From: Nocardioides deserti
GTDB taxonomy: Bacteria > Actinomycetota > Actinomycetes > Propionibacteriales > Nocardioidaceae
Direction: 5' to 3'
Assembly (NCBI RefSeq): GCF_014266025.1
Contig: NZ_JACMYC010000017.1
Span: 1 to 64,000 of the forward strand
Length of the DNA stretch: 64,000 nucleotides
The notes under the pieces are model-generated. The model saw nothing but the letters and a program-made list of their open reading frames with translations, did no database searches and was not told the DNA's origin. Numbering within the stretch: position 1 is the first letter of the stretch; each line of letters begins with the position of its first letter. Positions 8,064-16,152 of this stretch are shown here, in pieces. A program made the translations under genes and the position numbers.

Positions 8064-8953
8064 TCACCTACCGCCACCACGTCGTCTCGCTCGTCGCGGT
8101 GTTCCTGGCCCTGGCCGTCGGCGTCGTCCTCGGCGGCGGCCCGCTCAGCGAGCTCGGCCGCGACGACGCGCAGCCCGCACCGGCCCGGGCGGTGACCCAG
8201 CAGGCACGGCTGGCAGCCGGGTACGGCGACACGTTCGCCACCGCCGCGGCCGAGCAGCTGTACGACGGGCGGCTGGCCGACCGGCCGGTCGCCCTGCTGG
8301 CGATGCCCGGCGCCGACGACAGCACGGTCGCCGGCCTGACCGAGCAGGTCGAGCTGGCCGGCGGTGCCGTCACCGGCCGGTACGACGTGCAGCCGGCGCT
8401 GCTCGCGGCCTCGGAGAAGGCGCTGGTCGACACGCTGGGCAGCCAGCTCGCGGCCGACCTCGGAGCCGGTGTGGTCGACGCCGACGCGTCGACGTACGCC
8501 CGGATGGGCCAGCTGCTCGGCGTCGCGCTCGCGACGACCGGCGAGCAGGCGAGTGCGCCTACCGACGAGACCCGCACCGTCCGGCAGAGCCTGGCCGCTG
8601 CCGAGCTGGTCGTCTCGCCCGAGGGCGAGACGCCGCGCGCTCCGGCGGTCGTGGTCGTGCTCGGCGACAGCGGGCCGACCCCGGCGACGCTCGCCGTGCT
8701 CGACGGGCTGCTCAGCGGCGCGGCCGAGACCTCGCGGGGCGTCGTGGTGGCCGGCACGACCGCGGCCGCACGCGCCGGCGGGCTGCTGGCGGCGCTGCGG
8801 CGCGAGCCGGTCGCCGACGTCGTCACGACCGTCGACGGCGCCGAGAACGCGCTCGGCCAGGTGACGACGGTGCTCGGCGTCCTGCGCCGGTTGGCGGGCG
8901 AGGGCGGGGAGTTCGGCGCGTCCGGTGCGGACGGCGCCGTGCCGTTGGGCTGA
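8060..8953 (+). CDS. steB: SteB / MctB-type copper-transporter-family membrane protein
   Basis: This predicts a 297-aa protein with an N-terminal signal anchor (HVVSLVAVFLALAVGVVLGG, residues about 6-25) and a large extracytoplasmic part rich in Ala, Asp and Val. It belongs to the family containing mycobacterial MctB (Rv1698, copper resistance) and corynebacterial SteB (cell separation partner of SteA). Its fixed position between steA and pyrG supports orthology. GTG 8060 overlaps the steA stop. Whether it acts in copper handling or cell separation cannot be decided from sequence. The low-complexity tail is poorly conserved. Confidence 0.82.
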   Translation: MITYRHHVVSLVAVFLALAVGVVLGGGPLSELGRDDAQPAPARAVTQQARLAAGYGDTFATAAAEQLYDGRLADRPVALLAMPGADDSTVAGLTEQVELAGGAVTGRYDVQPALLAASEKALVDTLGSQLAADLGAGVVDADASTYARMGQLLGVALATTGEQASAPTDETRTVRQSLAAAELVVSPEGETPRAPAVVVVLGDSGPTPATLAVLDGLLSGAAETSRGVVVAGTTAAARAGGLLAALRREPVADVVTTVDGAENALGQVTTVLGVLRRLAGEGGEFGASGADGAVPLG

Positions 8954-8970
8954 TCCGCCGGTTCCTGGGA

Positions 8971-8976
8971 TAGCAT
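8971..8976 (+). promoter_or_regulatory. -10 box TAGCAT of pyrG (leaderless)
   Basis: TAGCAT lies 8 nt before GTG 8985, which has no Shine-Dalgarno. This suggests a leaderless pyrG message with its own promoter inside the steB-pyrG gap. Confidence 0.5.
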
Positions 8977-8984
8977 GGAGTCCC

Positions 8985-10682
8985 GTGAAGAACCCGACGC
9001 CCACCAAGCACGTGTTCGTGACCGGAGGCGTCGCCTCCTCGCTGGGCAAGGGTCTGACGGCCTCGAGCCTCGGCCGGCTGCTCCGCTCGCGCGGTCTGCG
9101 CGTGACGATGCAGAAGCTGGACCCCTACCTCAACGTCGACCCCGGGACGATGAACCCGTTCCAGCACGGTGAGGTCTTCGTGACCAACGACGGGGCCGAG
9201 ACCGACCTCGACATCGGTCACTACGAGCGCTTCCTCGACACCGACCTCAACCAGATCGCGAACGTCACGACCGGCCAGGTCTACTCCAGCGTGATCGCCA
9301 AGGAGCGCCGCGGCGACTACCTCGGCGACACCGTCCAGGTGATCCCGCACATCACCAACGAGATCAAGGACCGTGTCCGCGCCATGGCCGGCGAGGGCGA
9401 CGACGCCGTCGACGTGGTCATCACCGAGGTCGGTGGCACGGTCGGCGACATCGAGTCGCTGCCGTTCCTCGAGGCCGCCCGCCAGGTGCGCCACGACGTC
9501 GGCCGCGACAACTGCTTCTTCATCCACGTCTCGCTCGTGCCCTACATCGGCCCGTCCGGCGAGCTGAAGACCAAGCCGACGCAGCACTCCGTCGCCGCGC
9601 TGCGCCAGGTCGGCATCCAGCCCGACGCCGTGGTCTGCCGCGCCGACCGCGAGCTGCCCGAGGGCATCAAGAAGAAGATCGCGCTCATGTGCGACGTCGA
9701 CGAGGAGGCGGTCATCACCTGCGCCGACGCCCCGTCGATCTACGACATCCCCAAGGTGCTGCACCGCGAGGGCCTCGACGCCTACCTCGTGCGCCGCCTC
9801 GACCTGCCGTTCCGCGACGTCGACTGGACCGCCTGGGACGACCTGCTGCGCCGCGTCCACCACCCACGCGAGGAGGTCACCGTCGCGCTCGTCGGCAAGT
9901 ACGTCGACCTCCCCGACGCCTACCTGTCCGTCGCCGAGGCGCTGCGGGCCGGCGGCTTCGCGCACGAGGCCAAGGTGCACCTGCGGTGGGTCCCCTCCGA
10001 CGAGTGCCAGACGCCCGCCGGGCAGCAGCGGCTGCTCAGCGACGTCGACGCGATCTGCGTCCCGGGCGGCTTCGGCATCCGCGGGCTCGAGGGCAAGGTC
10101 GGCGCGCTCACCTACGCCCGCACCCACGGGATCCCGACGCTCGGCCTGTGCCTGGGCCTGCAGTGCATGGTCATCGAGTACTCCCGCAACGTCGCCGGCC
10201 TGGAGAAGGCCGACTCCACCGAGTTCGACCCCGACACCGCCGAGCCGGTCATCGCGACGATGGCCGAGCAGAAGGAGTACGTCGAGGGCTCGGGCGACCT
10301 GGGCGGCACGATGCGGCTCGGGCTCTACCCGGCCGCGCTGGCCGAGGACTCGATCGTGCGGGAGCTCTACGGCGCCGCGCAGATCGAGGAGCGGCACCGC
10401 CACCGCTACGAGGTCAACAACGCCTACCGCCAGCAGCTGTCCGACGCGGGTCTGGTCTTCTCGGGCCTGAACCCCGAGCACGACCTGGTCGAGTTCGTGG
10501 AGCTGCCGCGGGACGTGCACCCGTACTACGTCTCGACCCAGGCCCACCCCGAGCTCCGCTCCCGTCCCACCCGGCCGCACCCGCTCTTCGCGGGCCTGGT
10601 CGGCGCGGCGATCGAGCGGCAGCGCGAGCTGCGGTTCCCCATCGACGTCGACGCCCCGGTCGAGGTGCCTGCCGAGGCCTGA
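8985..10682 (+). CDS. pyrG: CTP synthase
   Basis: This predicts a 565-aa enzyme that makes CTP from UTP, glutamine and ATP. The N-terminal synthetase domain starts HVFVTGGVASSLGKGLTASS near residue 7. The C-terminal class I glutamine amidotransferase domain has the nucleophile Cys in LGLCLGLQCMVIEYSRN and the catalytic His-x-Glu in QAHPELRSRPTRPHP. Length and domain order are standard. GTG 8985 aligns with the usual N terminus, and the TAGCAT box 8 nt upstream suggests leaderless expression. Confidence 0.97.
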   Translation: MKNPTPTKHVFVTGGVASSLGKGLTASSLGRLLRSRGLRVTMQKLDPYLNVDPGTMNPFQHGEVFVTNDGAETDLDIGHYERFLDTDLNQIANVTTGQVYSSVIAKERRGDYLGDTVQVIPHITNEIKDRVRAMAGEGDDAVDVVITEVGGTVGDIESLPFLEAARQVRHDVGRDNCFFIHVSLVPYIGPSGELKTKPTQHSVAALRQVGIQPDAVVCRADRELPEGIKKKIALMCDVDEEAVITCADAPSIYDIPKVLHREGLDAYLVRRLDLPFRDVDWTAWDDLLRRVHHPREEVTVALVGKYVDLPDAYLSVAEALRAGGFAHEAKVHLRWVPSDECQTPAGQQRLLSDVDAICVPGGFGIRGLEGKVGALTYARTHGIPTLGLCLGLQCMVIEYSRNVAGLEKADSTEFDPDTAEPVIATMAEQKEYVEGSGDLGGTMRLGLYPAALAEDSIVRELYGAAQIEERHRHRYEVNNAYRQQLSDAGLVFSGLNPEHDLVEFVELPRDVHPYYVSTQAHPELRSRPTRPHPLFAGLVGAAIERQRELRFPIDVDAPVEVPAEA

Positions 10683-10698
10683 GCCCGCGCCCGGTGGG

Positions 10699-10704
10699 TA
10701 CGGT
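10699..10704 (+). promoter_or_regulatory. -10 box TACGGT of nudix gene
   Basis: TACGGT lies 6 nt ahead of ATG 10711, consistent with a leaderless start. Confidence 0.4.
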
Positions 10705-10710
10705 CGCGGC

Positions 10711-11325
10711 ATGTCGACGCACCCCCTGGAGGACCGCCCCGAGAGCTGGCCGGTGACGGTCTCGGCCGACCTGACCCGGACCGGCTGGGTGGTCAACCTC
10801 CGCCAGGACATGGTGATGCGGCCCGCGGACCCGGGCGGCGACGGCGAGGAGCCGTTCCGGCGGCTCGTGCTGGAGCACCCGGGAGCGGTGATCGTGCTGG
10901 CGGTGGACGACGGGGAGCGGGTGCTGTGCCTGTCGCAGTACCGCCACGCCGCCGGTCGCCGGTTCGTCGAGCTGCCGGCCGGGCTGCTGGACGGGCCGGC
11001 GGAGGAGGAGCCGCTCGACGTCGCGAAGCGGGAGCTGCGGGAGGAGGCGCTGCTGGAGGCCGAGGACTGGACGCACCTGGGCACGACCTGGTCGTCGCCG
11101 GGGATCTCCGCGGAGGTCATGCACCTCTTCCTCGCGCGCGGGCTCAGCACCGCGGACCGCGGGGAGTTCGTGCTCGAGCACGAGGAAGCCGACATGGAGA
11201 CGTTCTGGGCGCCGTTCGCCGAGCTGCGGGCGGCCGTGCTCGACGGCCGGGTCGCGGACGGGCCGCTGGTGCAGGCGGTGCTGCTGGCGGAGGCGAAGCG
11301 GCTGGTGGGGAACGGCGCGACGTGA
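10711..11325 (+). CDS. NUDIX hydrolase (ADP-ribose pyrophosphatase-like)
   Basis: This predicts a 204-aa Nudix hydrolase, positional counterpart of mycobacterial Rv1700 (ADP-ribose pyrophosphatase). The Nudix box is visible as GLLDGPAEEEP followed by AKRELREEALLEA. The metal-binding REx2EE core is intact, but the Gly normally found two residues after the EE pair (REUXEEXGU) is Leu. The upstream GERVLCLSQYRHAAGRRFVE segment and FVELPAGLLDG are typical of ADP-ribose hydrolases. Substrate is inferred from family and synteny. It lies between pyrG and ald. Confidence 0.85.
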   Translation: MSTHPLEDRPESWPVTVSADLTRTGWVVNLRQDMVMRPADPGGDGEEPFRRLVLEHPGAVIVLAVDDGERVLCLSQYRHAAGRRFVELPAGLLDGPAEEEPLDVAKRELREEALLEAEDWTHLGTTWSSPGISAEVMHLFLARGLSTADRGEFVLEHEEADMETFWAPFAELRAAVLDGRVADGPLVQAVLLAEAKRLVGNGAT

Positions 11326-11334
11326 CCCACGTGA

Positions 11335-11376
11335 CACCTCGCGGCGGTAGTGTCGCGACGTCGTCACGACGAGGTG
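11335..11376 (+). promoter_or_regulatory. ald promoter with flanking inverted repeat
   Basis: A TAGTGT -10 box at 11348-11353 sits between the arms of a 7-bp inverted repeat, cacctcg at 11335-11341 and cgaggtg at 11370-11376. The arrangement could be an operator for an Lrp/AsnC-type regulator, which controls ald elsewhere. This is inference only. Confidence 0.3.
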
Positions 11377-11410
11377 GCGGCGTACCCGCGGCAGACAGGA
11401 AACCACTCCC

Positions 11411-12526
11411 GTGAAGGTCGGTGTCCCCCGAGAGGTCAAGGACCACGAGTACCGCGTGGCCATCACCCCCGTCGGCGTCCACGAGCTGGTCGCGCACGGG
11501 CACGAGGTGCTCGTCGAGACCGGCGCGGGCGTCGGGTCGTCCATCCCCGACGAGGAGTACGTCGCCGCGGGCGCCAGCATCGTCGGGAACGCCGACGACA
11601 CCTGGGGCGCCGCGGAGATGGTGCTCAAGGTCAAGGAGCCGGTCGCGGAGGAGTACCACCGCCTCCGCGAGGGCCTGACCCTGTTCACGTTCCTCCACCT
11701 GGCCGCGGACAAGCCGCTCACCGAGGAGCTCGTCGCGCGCGGGGTGACCGCGATCGCCTACGAGACCGTGCAGCTGCCCTCGGGCGGGCTGCCGCTGCTC
11801 TACCCGATGTCCGAGGTCGCCGGCTGCCTCGCTCCGCAGGTGGGTGCCCACTCGCTGCTCAAGGCCGAGGGTGGCCGCGGCGTGCTGCTCGGCGGGGTCG
11901 GCGGGGTCGCGAACGCCAAGGTGGTCGTCATCGGCGCCGGCGTGGCCGGCCAGAACGCCGCCAACATCGCCCTCGGCATGGGTGCCGACGTCACGCTGCT
12001 CGACACCGACCTGGACAAGCTGCGGATGTCGTTCTGGCGCTACAACAACCGGGTGCACGGGTTGGCGTCGTCCAAGCTGGCGATCGAGCAGCAGGTGACC
12101 GAGGCCGACCTGGTCGTCGGGGCGGTGCTCATCCCGGGCGCCGCCGCGCCGAAGCTGGTGAGCAACGACCTGGTGGCGGCGATGAAGCCGGGCTCGGTCC
12201 TCGTCGACATCGCGGTCGACCAGGGCGGCTGCTTCGAGGACACCCGGCCCACGACGCACTCGGACCCGACGTACCCGGTGCACGGCTCGACGTTCTACTG
12301 CGTCGCGAACATGCCGGGCGCGGTGCCGAACACCTCGACCTACGCGCTGACCAACGCGACCCTGCCGTACGTCGTCGCGCTGGCCGGGAAAGGCTGGGAG
12401 CAGGCGTGCCGGGACGACCGGTCGCTGGCGCTCGGCCTCAACACGCACGCCGGTCGGCTCACGAACAAGCCGGTCGGCGAGGCCGTCGGCATGGACGCGA
12501 CCTCGCCGGACGAGGTGCTGGCCTGA
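11411..12526 (+). CDS. ald: Alanine dehydrogenase
   Basis: This predicts a 371-aa NAD-dependent enzyme interconverting alanine and pyruvate plus ammonia. The N terminus KVGVPREVKDHEYRVAITP, the VLKVKEPVAEEY segment containing a catalytic Lys, LFTFLHLAADK with the catalytic His, and the Rossmann motif VVVIGAGVAGQNAANIAL near residue 170 are all present. GTG 11411 is preceded by a weak AGGA. The stop codon overlaps the apparent CTG start of xerD. In mycobacteria ald is elsewhere, so its place between the nudix gene and xerD is a local difference. Confidence 0.95.
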   Translation: MKVGVPREVKDHEYRVAITPVGVHELVAHGHEVLVETGAGVGSSIPDEEYVAAGASIVGNADDTWGAAEMVLKVKEPVAEEYHRLREGLTLFTFLHLAADKPLTEELVARGVTAIAYETVQLPSGGLPLLYPMSEVAGCLAPQVGAHSLLKAEGGRGVLLGGVGGVANAKVVVIGAGVAGQNAANIALGMGADVTLLDTDLDKLRMSFWRYNNRVHGLASSKLAIEQQVTEADLVVGAVLIPGAAAPKLVSNDLVAAMKPGSVLVDIAVDQGGCFEDTRPTTHSDPTYPVHGSTFYCVANMPGAVPNTSTYALTNATLPYVVALAGKGWEQACRDDRSLALGLNTHAGRLTNKPVGEAVGMDATSPDEVLA

Positions 12527-13488
12527 GCACCCAGCAGCGAGAGCAGCACCAGCAGGCGAGCCCGGTCGCGCGGGCGGTCCGCACCTACCTCGACCACCTC
12601 GCGGTCGAGCGCGGCCTGGCGGCGAACACGCTGTCGTCGTACCGACGCGACCTGCGCCGCTACCTCGAGCACCTCGACGGGCTCGGAGTCACCGACCTCG
12701 CGGAGGTGACCGAGGCGACGGTGTCGGGGTTCCTCGCGCGGCTGCGGGAGGGCGACGCCGACCACCCGCCGCTGAGCTCGACGTCGGCCGCGCGCACGGT
12801 GGTCGCGGTGCGCGGGTTCCACAAGTTCGCGGTCGCCGACGGGCTGGCCGCGGTCGACCCGGCCAGCGCGGTCAAGCCGCCGACGCCCGCCAAGCGGCTG
12901 CCCAAGGCGCTCCCGCTGGCCGATGTCGAGGCGATCCTGGAGGCCGCCGGCGCCCCAGGCACGGCGCTGGCGCTGCGCGACCGGGCGCTGCTCGAGGTGC
13001 TCTACGGCACGGGCGCGCGCATCTCCGAGGCGGTCGGCCTCGACGTCGACGACCTCGACGCGGTCGACGGGACGGTCCTGCTGCGGGGCAAGGGCAGCAA
13101 GGAGCGGCTCGTGCCGGTCGGCTCCTACGCCCGGGAAGCGGTCGACGCCTACCTCGTCCGCGGCCGGCCGGAGCTCGCCTCCGCGGCGACCGGGACCGGC
13201 AACGGCGGCGCGCTCTTCCTCAACGCCCGCGGCGGCCGGCTCTCGCGTCAGTCGGCGTGGGCGGTGCTGGTCAAGGCGGCCGAGCGGGCCGGGGTGAGCG
13301 CCGACGTCTCGCCCCACACCCTGCGCCACTCCTTCGCCACGCACCTGCTCGACGGCGGCGCGGACGTGCGCGTCGTGCAGGAGCTGCTGGGGCACGCGTC
13401 GGTCACCACCACCCAGGTCTACACACTGGTCACCGTGGACAACCTCCGTGAGGTCTTCGCGACCGCCCACCCCCGGGCCCGCGACTGA
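12523..13488 (+). CDS. xerD: Tyrosine recombinase XerD
   Basis: This predicts a 321-aa site-specific recombinase for chromosome dimer resolution at dif. The N-terminal SAM-like domain starts about VARAVRTYLDHLAVERGLA. The catalytic set is complete: Arg in GTGARISEAVGLD, Lys in LLRGKGSKERLVPVG, His/Arg in SPHTLRHSFATHLL, His in LLGHASVTTTQ and the nucleophile Tyr in QVYTLV. No ATG, GTG or TTG occurs in frame near the expected N terminus. The best start is CTG 12523, which overlaps the ald TGA and has GAGGTG 5 nt upstream. It ends overlapping the helicase ATG. Confidence 0.9.
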   Translation: MSTQQREQHQQASPVARAVRTYLDHLAVERGLAANTLSSYRRDLRRYLEHLDGLGVTDLAEVTEATVSGFLARLREGDADHPPLSSTSAARTVVAVRGFHKFAVADGLAAVDPASAVKPPTPAKRLPKALPLADVEAILEAAGAPGTALALRDRALLEVLYGTGARISEAVGLDVDDLDAVDGTVLLRGKGSKERLVPVGSYAREAVDAYLVRGRPELASAATGTGNGGALFLNARGGRLSRQSAWAVLVKAAERAGVSADVSPHTLRHSFATHLLDGGADVRVVQELLGHASVTTTQVYTLVTVDNLREVFATAHPRARD

Positions 13489-16094
13489 TGGCCAGCTTCG
13501 CCGCACCGACGACCGACGACCCCGACGAGGTGTACGACGCCCTCACCGGCTGGGTCGAGTCGCAGGGGCTCTCGATGTACCCCCACCAGGAGGAGGCGGT
13601 CATCGAGCTGCTCGGCGGCAGCAACGTCGTGCTGGCCACGCCGACCGGGTCCGGCAAGTCGCTGGTGGCCGTCGGGGCGCACGCCGCCGCGCTGGCGACC
13701 GACCGGGTCAGCTTCTACACCGCGCCGATCAAGGCGCTGGTGAGCGAGAAGTTCTTCGCCCTGTGCGAGGTGTTCGGCGCCGACGACGTCGGCATGCTCA
13801 CCGGCGACGCGTCGGTCAACCCCGACGCCCCGATCATCTGCTGCACCGCCGAGGTGCTGGCCAACCTCGCGCTGCGCGAGGGCACGCGTGCCGACGTCGG
13901 GCTCGTGGTCATGGACGAGTTCCACTACTACGCCGACCCGCAGCGCGGCTGGGCCTGGCAGGTGCCGCTGCTGGAGCTGCCGCAGGCGCAGTTCCTGCTC
14001 ATGTCGGCGACGCTGGGCGACGTCAGCGGGCTGGCGGAGGACCTCAGCCGCCGCAACGGCCGGGAGACGGCGCTGGTCGACCAGGCCGAGCGGCCCGTGC
14101 CGCTGCACTTCAGCTGGTCGCTGACCCCGATGGGGGAGATGCTCGAGGAGCTGGTCGCGACCGGGCAGGCGCCGGCGTACGTCGTGCACTTCACGCAGGC
14201 GGCCGCGGTCGAGCACGCCACCTCGCTGCTTGCCGCCAAGAAGATCGAGAGCGCCGACAAGGACGCGCTGGCCGAGCGGCTCGCCGGTTTCCGGTTCGGC
14301 GCGGGCTTCGGCAAGACGCTGGCGAAGCTGCTCAAGCGGGGGATCGGCGTGCACCACGCCGGGATGCTGCCGCGGTACCGCCGCCTCGTCGAGCAGCTCG
14401 CGCAGGCCGGCCTGCTGACGGTCATCTGCGGCACCGACACGCTCGGGGTCGGCATCAACGTGCCGATCCGGACCGTGCTGTTCACCGGTCTCGCCAAGTA
14501 CGACGGCACGCGGCAGCGGGTGCTGCGGTCGCGGGAGTTCCTGCAGATCGCCGGGCGGGCCGGTCGCGCGGGCTACGACACCGTCGGCTACGTCGTCGTC
14601 CAGGCCCCCGAGCACGTCATCGAGAACGAGAAGGCCAAGGCGAAGGCCGAGGCCAAGAACGCCGCGATGAGCGAGGAGAAGCGGGCCAAGCGCAAGTCGA
14701 AGGCGCAGCTGAAGAAGGCGCCCGAGGGCGCGGTCGTGTGGACCGAGCAGACCTTCGAGAAGCTTGTCGCCGGCGTGCCCGAGCCGTTGACCAGCCGGAT
14801 GAAGGTCGACAACGCGATGCTGCTCAACGTCCTCGCCCGCGAGGAGGACGCGTTCCCGGTCATGCGCCGGCTGATGCAGGACAACCACGAGGAGCGGCGC
14901 AGCCAGCTGCGGCTCAGCCGGCGGGCGCTGCGGCTGGCACGCAGCCTGGTCCGCTCGGACGTGCTCACCCGGCTCGACGAGCCCGACGAGCACGGCCGGC
15001 GCTACGTGCTGACCGTCGACCTGCCTCCGGACTTCGCGCTCAACCAGCCCCTGGCCCACTTCGCGCTCGCCGCGCTGGACGTGCTCGACCCCGAGGCCGA
15101 GGAGCACACGCTCGACATCGTCTCGGTGGTCGAGGCCGTGCTCGAGGCGCCGCGGCAGATCCTCTTCGCCCAGCAGCACGCCGCCCGCGGCGAGGCGGTG
15201 GCGGAGATGAAGGCCGACGGCCTGGAGTACGACGAGCGGATGGCGCTGCTGGACGAGGTCACCTGGCCGCAGCCGCTGCGCGAGCTGCTCGAGGCGACGT
15301 ACGAGCTCTACCGCCAGGGCCATCCCTGGCTGCCGCCCGTCGAGCAGAGCGAGTCGCTCGCGCCGAAGTCGATCGTGCGCGAGATGTACGAGCAGGGCAT
15401 GACGTTCACCGACTTCGTCTCCCGCTACCAGCTGGCCCGGTCCGAGGGGCTGGTGCTCCGCTACCTCACCGACGCCTACCGGACGCTGCGGCAGACCGTG
15501 CCCGAGAGCCACCGCACGCCCGACCTGGAGGACCTCGTCGAGTGGCTGGGCGAGACCGTGCGCCAGACCGACTCCTCCCTGCTCGACGAGTGGGAGGCGC
15601 TGAGCGATCCCGACCACGTGCGTCGCGACGTCGCTGAGCACGCGCCCCCGCCGCCCCCGCGACCGATCTCCAGGCAGGACCGGGCGTTCCGGGTCATGAT
15701 CCGCAACGCCCTGTGGCGCCGGGTGGAGCTGGTCGCCCGCGACGACCTGGACGGGCTGATGGCGATGGAGCGCGCCGACGCCGAGCGGGCCGACCCGCCG
15801 CTGGAGGTCGTCGTGACCCGGTCGGTGTGGGACGCCGGCATCGAGGAGTACTTCGCCGAGCACGACACCCTGCTCACCGACGCCGACGCCCGCGGACCCG
15901 ACCTCCTCGAGGTCCGGCCGGCCACGCCCGACGAGTCCGGCTCGGAAGGGCGGGCGTGGTTCGTGCGGCAGACGCTGCACGACCCCGAGGGCAACCACGA
16001 CTGGGTCGTCGACGCCGTCGTGGACCTCGACGCCTCCGACGAGGCCGGGGAGCTGGTGCTCCAGACGCGGGCCTTCCACCGGCTCGGCGGCTGA
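13488..16094 (+). CDS. DEAD/DEAH-box helicase with DUF3516 C terminus
   Basis: This predicts an 868-aa superfamily 2 helicase related to Ski2-like RNA helicases. Motif I is ATPTGSGKSLVAVG near residue 50, motif II is DEFHYY, motif III is MSATLGD and motif VI is QIAGRAGRAGYD. A Lys/Ala-rich linker (EKAKAKAEAKNAAMSEEKRA) near residue 390 leads into the actinobacterial DUF3516 region with a C-terminal NTF2-like segment. It probably acts on RNA, but the substrate is unknown. The ATG at 13488 overlaps the xerD stop by one base, so it is probably cotranscribed with xerD. Confidence 0.88.
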   Translation: MASFAAPTTDDPDEVYDALTGWVESQGLSMYPHQEEAVIELLGGSNVVLATPTGSGKSLVAVGAHAAALATDRVSFYTAPIKALVSEKFFALCEVFGADDVGMLTGDASVNPDAPIICCTAEVLANLALREGTRADVGLVVMDEFHYYADPQRGWAWQVPLLELPQAQFLLMSATLGDVSGLAEDLSRRNGRETALVDQAERPVPLHFSWSLTPMGEMLEELVATGQAPAYVVHFTQAAAVEHATSLLAAKKIESADKDALAERLAGFRFGAGFGKTLAKLLKRGIGVHHAGMLPRYRRLVEQLAQAGLLTVICGTDTLGVGINVPIRTVLFTGLAKYDGTRQRVLRSREFLQIAGRAGRAGYDTVGYVVVQAPEHVIENEKAKAKAEAKNAAMSEEKRAKRKSKAQLKKAPEGAVVWTEQTFEKLVAGVPEPLTSRMKVDNAMLLNVLAREEDAFPVMRRLMQDNHEERRSQLRLSRRALRLARSLVRSDVLTRLDEPDEHGRRYVLTVDLPPDFALNQPLAHFALAALDVLDPEAEEHTLDIVSVVEAVLEAPRQILFAQQHAARGEAVAEMKADGLEYDERMALLDEVTWPQPLRELLEATYELYRQGHPWLPPVEQSESLAPKSIVREMYEQGMTFTDFVSRYQLARSEGLVLRYLTDAYRTLRQTVPESHRTPDLEDLVEWLGETVRQTDSSLLDEWEALSDPDHVRRDVAEHAPPPPPRPISRQDRAFRVMIRNALWRRVELVARDDLDGLMAMERADAERADPPLEVVVTRSVWDAGIEEYFAEHDTLLTDADARGPDLLEVRPATPDESGSEGRAWFVRQTLHDPEGNHDWVVDAVVDLDASDEAGELVLQTRAFHRLGG

Positions 16095-16152
16095 TCGAGC
16101 GGGGCCGGCGGGTGGGTGTTTGGTGGGGTGGGTGGTCGGCCACCGAGAGGGC

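Noticed and set aside
11350..12522. N-terminal extension of the xerD frame by ~390 codons
   Set aside because: The extension is the wrong frame of ald with Arg/Gly-rich junk; the recombinase fold begins only after 12523.
12523..13488. Integrase of a mobile element
   Set aside because: Catalytic motifs, length and synteny fit the chromosomal XerD; there are no att repeats or excisionase nearby.
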